The notes below the pieces were generated by a model that saw nothing but the letters and a program-made list of their open reading frames with translations, was not told the origin of the DNA and made no database searches. The position numbers and the translations under genes were made by a program. Positions 51,400 through 60,000 of a stretch of DNA of 60,000 nucleotides are shown here, in pieces (position 1 is the stretch's first letter; each line of letters starts with the position of its first letter). The stretch covers positions 15,404,953 to 15,464,952 of the forward strand of contig NC_088324.1 of assembly GCF_910592395.1 (NCBI RefSeq), in the 5' to 3' direction. The stretch comes from Lineus longissimus. Lineage: Eukaryota > Nemertea > Pilidiophora > Heteronemertea > Lineidae.

Positions 51400-54300
51400 C
51401 AACATAGATCATCTTCACTAGTTTTCAATTCAGGAGGGCTAAAATTAGCACTAATGGTCTAACAGGGGTTTAAATTTAGGGGGCGGACAATGGCAATGGT
51501 TGAGCAGGTCAGAAAGAGTCACATAACACTGTGGGGTCAGGCAGTGTCCATGTCTGGTAATGTTCCAAAAAAGGCCCAGACTGAGGAGCAGATGGTCAAG
51601 TTTTAGACCAGAGACATTTTTTCTTCAGTTTGAGCATGGTAGGAACCTTTCATGGTTCATATATCACAGCACCCTCAATAGAAGTTGCTATCCATTCTTG
51701 GACGACTTAGAACTGGACAGGATAGGTGGAAAAGTTGATTGAGCTATTGGACACCTAGATCATTATTTGCCTCGAACCATGAACCATATCATTAGCCTTG
51801 TCTTTCTAATGAACTTCATCAATCGAAGAAAAGAATATCAACCCCTTAAAACAAACTGAAGAAACCTTACAACTCCTTCCCATTTCACCCTCAATTAAAC
51901 GTTCACAACCCCGTCAAACACTCAAGAGCACTTTTCTGTGTGAAAATTAACTTCTCGAGGTTTACACAGAAGCAAAGGTCTTAAGGGCAAGCTGGCAACC
52001 GATTGGCTATTATTTTCACAGCGCTAAATCATACGTTATAAGCGTGAAGTATGGTGGGTGCCTTCAGGGGAGAGATTGACCGTTAGTGGGGTCAAATGCT
52101 GAAAGGGGGCAGGTGTGGTTTCAGTTTTATGCCACAGGATGACAAAGGTGGGACTGATGGTAATATTATTCTTGGACATTTTAGGATCCAGAACTGTTCA
52201 AGAGTGGATGGTGTCCAATATGGCAGTAACACAATGAAATAACAGCTTTTAGTAAGATAATGGAATGGGGTCATCCCACTGTCTGTGTTGATATTCAAAT
52301 CTGACAGATTGGGACCAAAGGCAATGTCTAAAACTGATCAAGACCCAATGGTATCCCATTGTCTAAAGATGATTCCAGGGAGTTTTTCCCTGATCATGTT
52401 TAACACCGTATACTTGTGGTTGCTGAACTTTACTGACCATCTTTGCATAAACCCCATATCAAAACCAACATGTTGTGCTATCTTTGTTCCATAACGTTAC
52501 ATTCTGTTAGCAACTAATACAAAATAAATAGTTATGCTAACATCCACGTTTCCACACACAAACAAACAGTAATATTTTACAAATCGCTCACTCGATCATT
52601 TCACGCTCTTTGATGCAACCCATCGAAAAATATGCATGTTTTCATAATTTCATAACTTTTTCCAACTTCTCTCAGCAACTGAAGCGAGTTCTATGCTATT
52701 TTCTACTTGATTAGCATTTACACGTTTTTGCCACCAGTAATGCCCGCTAACTCCAGGTACTATTTTCATAGCTGTAGAGCACAGGAGCAGAGAGTGGAGC
52801 GCTAAGGTATAATCTATCCAGGGTCCGATCAGGTGCAGCGAGATGCTAACCTCTCAACAGGGATTTCATGGCTTGAGTATAACCTGAGTACCTTCTACAA
52901 CAATAGGACCATTTTTCATGGGTCACATAATCCAAAGCTGAGTACTAAACAATTATGTTCCAAACTGTTGCACAACTAAGTCACAATGCTTGTCAATAAA
53001 CAAACAACTCTCAACAATAGTAAACACTTCAAAGCCTCTGGTTGTCCAAACACAAGAAGTTTCTCACATAAATTAGCAAGACGGGAGTATTGGTGTCACA
53101 ATACCACATAGTTTTTTTGGCCGAGATTGAGGTCATGACTTTTTGATACTTTATACCACATAATTGGGTAATCTACACAAATTTATTTCAAATATCTTGC
53201 CCTACAGAAATGCAGCCTTTGTGTGATTTAGAAAACTAGTTTTCTCTGATCTCGGCCAATTCATTGGGGCTGATTTGCATTGTAATTGAATGCCAGTGTG
53301 TCCCTTCTACATGGATTATGTCAATAGCTCTATTACTTGTTTCAAACTTCTTTCATACCCTGATCGTTTGACCGAATCTGACAGAACAATGGGTTAAAGT
53401 CAACACGTCATTAGCATTGTGCACATTACAGTAAACATATACAAAAATCATACTTTAGTATAGTACCACTGAGCAAGCAAACAAGTTGCCAGAATTTTAC
53501 CAGATATATCAGCCGAAACAATGATCAGGCATCGATTAGGCTGCGTAACATGGCGGTGATCTCTAGGCAACCACTTCCTGTGCGGGACCGAAATCAATCT
53601 GATCTGACAGCTTGATTTTACGATGTTTCTCGCCTGTTTCAAGCCGGTGCATATCCCAATGTTACAAGGGCACAATTGGATGGTTTAACGCCCTGACTTG
53701 GTGCCATCCCACATGTCCCACTAAATGAATTGCGAGTTTCTGGATTATCTGTCTGAAAAGAGCAATGCTAATGGAATAAAGCAAATTGCTTTGAATCCTT
53801 CCATAATTTGACATGACTGCTGTAGTAAGTTGGACACAATCATGTTGGTCATTGACCTTTGTTTACAAGTGAGATTAAGTACTTACAGACTAACTCACTT
53901 TGTATTGGAGACTTCTGACAAAAGTCTCTTGATTACTGCTACTAAATATCTCTTGCATCAAACAACATTTGCCTTCAGTTGGATTTCGAATCTAGAACGT
54001 TAAATATTTGTATGAACAAGTATTTCTCTCCTTTTGTTGGTGCAGGTGCCATTCTGTTTGCTCTTCTCCATACATATACCTTGGTACAAGGGTTTGAGGT
54101 TCAAGGAAAGACATTGAGGCTACCAACATGAATGTTCTCCCGCTAAATGACTTCAATATTTCACCAAATTTGATGACTCATAACAAAGGAAGAAGTTTGC
54201 AAGAAGGTTGCAGATTAACATTTGAGGAGGAAGAACCATTCACTCAGTCTCAGGGTTCACAATCTTAGTTAATCTCTGATTTAGTGATTTAGTTGGCGCT

Positions 54301-57300
54301 AATCACCACATCCCCTGTAATGCAAATGGATCATTATGAATCACCAACAAGAATAACAGCATAACATTTTAAACGGTGATGATTTCAGAATCCTGAACTA
54401 ATCTGAAGCAGATCCGAGGAATTCACTTCAGATTCCCAGGCCCTCCTTGCTCTTAAAGGTGAGAGGTCTCCTGCAGAAAAACGTGCCTCAGGTATATCAT
54501 GAAAATCGACGAAAAAAAGAAATTGACAATTTACTCTTTTGCACAGGTATGAGAAAATAACCCGCAGTTGAACAAAGGTAATCTCAAATAGACTTTTTAC
54601 TGAAGGCAAATTTGTGAAATATGAACTCAATGCATTCGTTGCTAACTCCATTTTCATTAACAGCAAAAAAGAAACGTCCCAGGTAAAGAAACTGCATGAA
54701 CTTTCTATCAAGAGACTGAACTTGTTATGAAGAAACCGATCTTTGTTTCAAGAAACTGAATGTCCAATCAAGAAACTGAACTTACTATATTCTATCAAGG
54801 AACTGAAGCCAACTCTCTTCAATCTTAGACTACCCCGCTAACAGCAACAGATCTGTCAAACATAATTATTCATCATCTTGGTTCGCCACAAAGAAATACC
54901 GTCAGTGTCAACAAAGTTGTTAAAGATGAAAAATCTCCCTTCCATTTCATCGCACATCCCCACCAAATCACGTCGCAGCGTAACTCTACGCCACAAGACA
55001 TAATTGCTTGCTGAGAATCCTCAAACGTCGCCCATTAAAACATGACTGTAACATCGCTGATACCGTGCCAAAAAAGGATGTCTTGGAATGAGAACAAGCG
55101 GCATCATTTACTCCACTTACTACAATTTCAACTTGCGCTTGCAAATCAGAGACGTTTCCTAAACTGAGTATGGATTTTCGTCTTCAATGCTCCTAATATT
55201 TACTACGTTCGCTTCAGAAACGCTCGCGTAGTACCGAGCGTAAATGCAGCAATTTTACTGTAAGACATTGTAAATGTCAATGAGCGGAACTGCCTTGTTA
55301 CAATATGAGGTAATTACAACTGCTTGAATGCAGAATCGTGGAAAGGGGCAGCGAAATGTCACTATCATACCTCATTTGTTAGTGGTTATTTCCTTGTCAC
55401 GAAAGCAAGGGTTAGGAACTTGTATGGAGCATAGAAAGTAGAGACCATTTCCGAGATATCTGGTGTTACTAGGACCTCCAAGGCTTGATGGCTCAGATGG
55501 ACATCATGAAGTCTTTCAATGACTTATGACAGGAAAAAAGTCTCTGGAATTTATTCCTCAAAGGTTTTGTTGGAAAACTTCTCTTCTTCCTTGTTTCCTT
55601 CATTTCTTGTGCACAAGCATTGTGATTCAGAAAACTTCAGTCGTGGAGAGAACGTCTCAAGTCCCAGAAGCAGATGGGCCTACACAAGATGAAGTGTGGC
55701 GAAAATAGGCGGGAAATCTTGAGTGTGTGCAGAAAGTATCACAAAAAGTTGATAAGAATGCTCTGTACTTCAGTCTACAGTGTCATCAAAGATACATGCA
55801 TTCTTTTGGTCACTTGGCATGAAACCAAATGAAAGTTTGTTCCACAATGTTTAGCTGAACCAAACAGTGTATAGAAAGAGTACAGACGCATACTAAAAAC
55901 ACTAGGGATCTAAGTTAGGTTAGATGAGACAAATTCTGGTCCAAAGTACTTGAAGAGACTGTCAATACACTCCATACACTCCATAAAGTAGGTTACAGGC
56001 AAATACCAAAGGATGGACAAGAGTTCTTTCACAAAAGATGCAGTGTTGTCAAAATGAAGTTCAACATCACCCACAGACATAATATTTAGGACATGTTTTG
56101 TTCAGGGTTGTGGAATCATGCTGCGATATGTGGCAGCAAGCACATGTCTTCCCCGGAAACATGGTGATGGGGGTCGCCCTGTGAATTACTCGCGAGTGGA
56201 TTTATAAGTGTTTGGCGGGTGGAAAGGAAATGGTATACTTGATAATCGTGGAGATATGCATCTGGTGAATGGTGAAGCAATGAAGCTATCAATGGAGTGT
56301 TACAATATGTTCATTGTTGGCCACCATTTTGGTTGCTCATGGTCACTAATAGCCCCAGATAAGCTTTAGCTGTGGGTCCTTCAAATGGTGCTGTGTGCCG
56401 AAACATCCAAGCCATACCTTCTCATGAATATGTCATCTTCAAACTACAAGCCAGTCTTCTTGTAAGTTGCAAAGACCTTGCAAATGATAAACAAACAAAC
56501 CTACATTCCAAATTCATTTCATTATCAATTTCAATCTTTGTTCATTTTTTCTTGAGAATTTGAAACCTGCTCTGAATGCGGAAGTTGGTATGGGGATTCT
56601 AAGCCGAGTTACTCTTGCAGCTACACCTGGTTTGTAACGAAAGCCAAGAACAACATTACCTACAAATCTACGGATATAACTGATCTTCTCGAGATCTTAT
56701 TCAGGATACATAAACCCGCTTTAAATTACATTTTATGAGGCAGCAAAGTGTGAGGGAATTCCAAACACGCCTGCGTTTTTTTAATTGAAAATGACCAACA
56801 AAAGATTAACAAGAAAGCAACAATAGTAAAAAACCGACAGGCTAAAGCAATATGCCACATCTTCCTCAACAAGGTAAACACTAAGCTAACTGTCTTATTG
56901 GCCAACAGCAAAAAACTCACACAAAAAGCTGATGAAATTATGCAGAAATCTACAAGTATTTCTATATTGCACTGTGGATATTGTTTACTAGCAAATGTAT
57001 GCAACATGTCAAACACATCGCAAACAAGAGGGATTATCTTACAATACTACCCTGGGATAATGACGTGGAAATTGAACAAATATTCTTGTGTTTTTTGCTC
57101 TTTCTTGCACAGAAACACTTAAGTAGTTTGTGCTGAATGTTTGCTTTCTTTGCCAGATGCTGAATTACTATCAAAGTGGAGACAGTGAAACAATATGGCC
57201 AACCAAATGAACTACCTGACGGCATGTTGTTTAGTATTCCGGTCCCTTCCTCCACTTTATGATGAGCAAGGGAGCCACGAGCCCCTAATGTAATGATGAG

Positions 57301-60000
57301 ACATTTATTGCAATTTATTGCAAAAATTTGTCATGGTTCCACCACAATAACTGATAGAGTACTATTAATGTTCCATGGAACGCTTCAATGTATCATAGCA
57401 AGGTTATTTTGAGGCTATTTTGTGTCGTTCCCACAGCGACCCAGGTTACAATGCACTTTTTAATGATGTGAACAAGCGCTGTTACATTGGCACATGGATT
57501 CCAGGTCACTGCTCAATAGACAGTTTAGATCACACCGTGGCCTTGGACAATGCCATTACCAGAGGTGAACCCACTTGTCAGTCTTCTGTATAACCATTTC
57601 CCTCCACCAAACACGGACAAACTGTATCATACATCCTCTGCATCTTGTTTATGCCTTGTTTACATGGCCTTTGCAAATGTTCTGAAGCAGACAGACCCAC
57701 CATATCATATCCTATTTCTTCTAAGAAAATAAGTGATAAAGTTCACTTTCATGTTCATTGTTCTTCAACCTGGTGGCCTTTTACAACTTAAGATAGCTTT
57801 TGGAAGTAAGGATGTTTTTCATTAGCGACAGAGCAAAACAATGTCAAGGCTTTCTATCATCATACAACAGACACATTTTTTTCAACTGAAGACCCGATCT
57901 ACAAACTCAACAAGATGATCTTGAGTTGTTACTTGAGAGAAAAGCACCAAGTTTGAGTTACGGACCCTGAGAAGGCCAGCCAGCAATGACCGACTCACCC
58001 CTTCATCATAGTAATTTCACATGGGCATGGAAAATAAATCCACATAAAAAATGAAAATGAGACACGCACAATAACAAACCAGCTGCAGTGGTTGTCAGAT
58101 ATTATCTGTGATCATTTGTAGAGACAAAATCTCTAATACGCTAAACACAGCACATTTGTGTCGGGATTCAACGGGCTTTTGTTTGCCCAAATGTTACGAA
58201 ATCTCACTCATCCTGACAAAAGGTAGCTAGCGGGCTTAGGAAACTTGAATTGCTCCGTCTGGCATTTGTCTCGCCCTTGCGCACCATGTCTGTGAATACG
58301 GAATTAAACACTGAAGGAAATATGGTCACGTGTTCACGTGCAATTTGTTCGGTTCCAAACGTGAGTTATTTGTCCGTGAGTTATTTGTCGGTGACATCTT
58401 TGTCTGAGAGTTGCTCACAAAAGATGTGCGAGTATTTCTATTGAGTGTTCCATACCTGGCCTAAAAATTATGGCGGGAGAAAAGGACGTATTGTTTACCC
58501 CTTTCTTGGTGGACAATTATGTCTTTTTTTTGTCGGGCATTCCATGAAAACAACCCATGACTATTTCTGTGCACAGCATTCAATTCTTGGCGATTTTGTG
58601 CGTACGTACAAAGATGGCAGTGAAACCACAATTCACGGCACGTGCCGGTTGTGTGTTGGCCTACAAGTCCATCTGGCCATCTGAAACAGAAATAGTCCGC
58701 ACCGTCTCAAAGCCTCTATTTGGTTTCATCTCCCCCCTGAAGGCATGAGGAATATTTGCCCCAATATCACCTGTCCCAGGACTAAAGGTCATCTGAGCTG
58801 AGGAAACCCTTTAGCAGTTCGAGACCAGACTGTGCCGATTGAAAAGACTCTTTCAGATTGCCCAAGGGAAGAAGTCGTTTTCAAATTCAGACTATTAGAA
58901 CCTACAGATCGTATCAGTTTTCTCTGATGAATATTACAGGTCTGATATGTCACCATTAAATGGGGGTCTTGGCCAACATATCTTTGGAAACGTTTTGGAC
59001 TGAGCTCTCTTCTTCCATAGAATTCTTCCAATAAATGGGACCCATGTCATTCACTCCATCCAACCATGGCTCATCACATAGTGCAACAAACCAGCCAAAC
59101 TGATAGATAAAATGACCAACATGATCAACAAAGGAAAAAACATGAATGTACCACATAATATCCGCTGTAAATGGCAGGCATTTAACTTTTCTAATATTGC
59201 CACCCCCACAATGCCCTCAGTTACTTGTGTGATCAACTTTTACAGACGTGAGTCACCACTGTACCTGACAGGCATGCACAACGATTTTGCTTTTTTTCTG
59301 GCTGGGAAACTAGGTCAGTAGTAAATATGTGGTGCACTCTACAATACTCTACAGTGTTCCTTATCTCTGGGCAGAGGCGGACAACATCTGCCACGCTTTT
59401 AGGTCTTTGACTGGAAAGTAGGCCTGTTAAGAAGCCTTTGATGAAGAAAAAGAATCCCCTCACATCCAGAGAATAAGATATTGTTATTTGACTTCATCTA
59501 CTGTAGATTGGTTGATTCAGCAATCCTAAACCTCCCAGCCTGAGCTCTGGGGATAGGGATCAAGAGTTGTCTTCTGATACAAGGATTGGCAAAAAAGAGA
59601 GCTATATGTTGTACCAATGTACCACCCGACATCCTGCAGTGTAATTGAACAGGCCGTAACTTAAACTCAATGTAGAGCTTTTGGACATTTTCAAACTTAG
59701 TTTAAAATGTGGGCCCTGGGAGGAAAAGACTTATGAGCAGAAGTCAGCAAAATCAAGGTGTACATTTAAAAGTTGCAGGTATATCGCAAACGCTGTATCA
59801 CTATCAACAAATCACCCCTCAGCTATCTTTAGCAATGACGCGAACAGCTGATTACCACAGAATACTTGTCGATATTGTATCTGAGGTGAAAACGTTGAGT
59901 TTTCACCCTGAAATGGGCCTAACAGTTGAGGTCTTCAGTTTGTCTATAAGCCAAGGAAGAAAAGGTCAACTGTTGACCGAAACCTTTTTCACATCTTCAT
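51400..60000. other. Upstream Notch intron or 5' flank, distal part
   Basis: 8.6 kb in which I found no supported exon. Frames of 60-108 codons on both strands lack splice and homology support. The missing Notch signal-peptide and EGF1-head exons were searched for (CxxNGGxC patterns next to minus-strand donors) and not seen. A small tandem repeat lies at 54681-54810. CpG-richer patches occur near 53510-53660 and 58590-58720. Confidence 0.55.
54681..54810. repeat. Imperfect repeats of TCAAGAAACTGAA
   Basis: Five to six diverged copies at about 20-27 bp spacing (for example near 54707, 54748, 54768, 54795), separated by T-rich spacers. Confidence 0.8.

Noticed and set aside
51234-51428. Minus-strand 64-codon frame with a hydrophobic stretch, a possible signal peptide for Notch
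   Set aside because: It is the reverse complement of exon 2 of the small plus-strand gene and has no suitable donor.
53448-53675. 75-codon minus-strand frame in a CpG-richer patch
   Set aside because: No splice signals or recognised motif; kept only as a note in the distal-region entry.
58610-58748. AAGATGGCAGTG start with a 44-codon frame
   Set aside because: Resembles a YY1-type start context, but there is no donor and no homology; probably chance.

Overview
The window is metazoan nuclear DNA. Its exons are short, split by GT-AG introns, and surrounded by AT-rich non-coding sequence. It holds four protein genes. The Notch gene has 36 EGF repeats matching vertebrate Notch1 one for one, a Sec22b neighbour, and many copies of the palindrome TAGGCCTA. 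I read this as an invertebrate deuterostome, most likely an echinoderm, but the species cannot be fixed from the sequence.

Layout. Positions 1-2455, minus strand: the 5' end of a long Gln/Asn/Pro-rich coding exon, probably the N-terminus of Sec16, running off the left edge. Positions 2456-3392: a divergent promoter with NRF-1-like and ETS-like sites. Positions 3393-5066, plus strand: a complete five-exon Sec22b gene encoding 215 residues, with a 3'UTR to about 5945. Positions 5971-6304: a 65-bp tandem repeat between two convergent poly(A) signals. Positions 6502-47662, minus strand: Notch, from the last cysteines of EGF1 to the stop codon, in 23 coding exons (2,465 codons plus stop) with a 3.4-kb 3'UTR. 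The signal-peptide and EGF1-head exons were not found and probably lie beyond 60000. Positions 47663-60000 are therefore Notch first-intron or upstream sequence. Inside this stretch, at 50754-51373 on the plus strand, is a small two-exon gene for a 114-residue protein that I do not recognise.

How the genes relate. Sec16 (COPII exit-site scaffold) and Sec22b (ER-Golgi R-SNARE) both act in the early secretory pathway. Notch is a cell-surface receptor that is heavily processed along that pathway. The arrangement Sec16(-) / Sec22b(+) / Notch(-) looks ancestral: in human, SEC16A sits beside NOTCH1 and SEC22B lies near NOTCH2.

Non-coding content. Notch introns include a tRNA/5S-rRNA-like SINE relic, a 125-bp strictly alternating purine-pyrimidine satellite, several small tandem repeats, a MITE-like inverted repeat in the 3'UTR, and a candidate Su(H)/E-box cluster.
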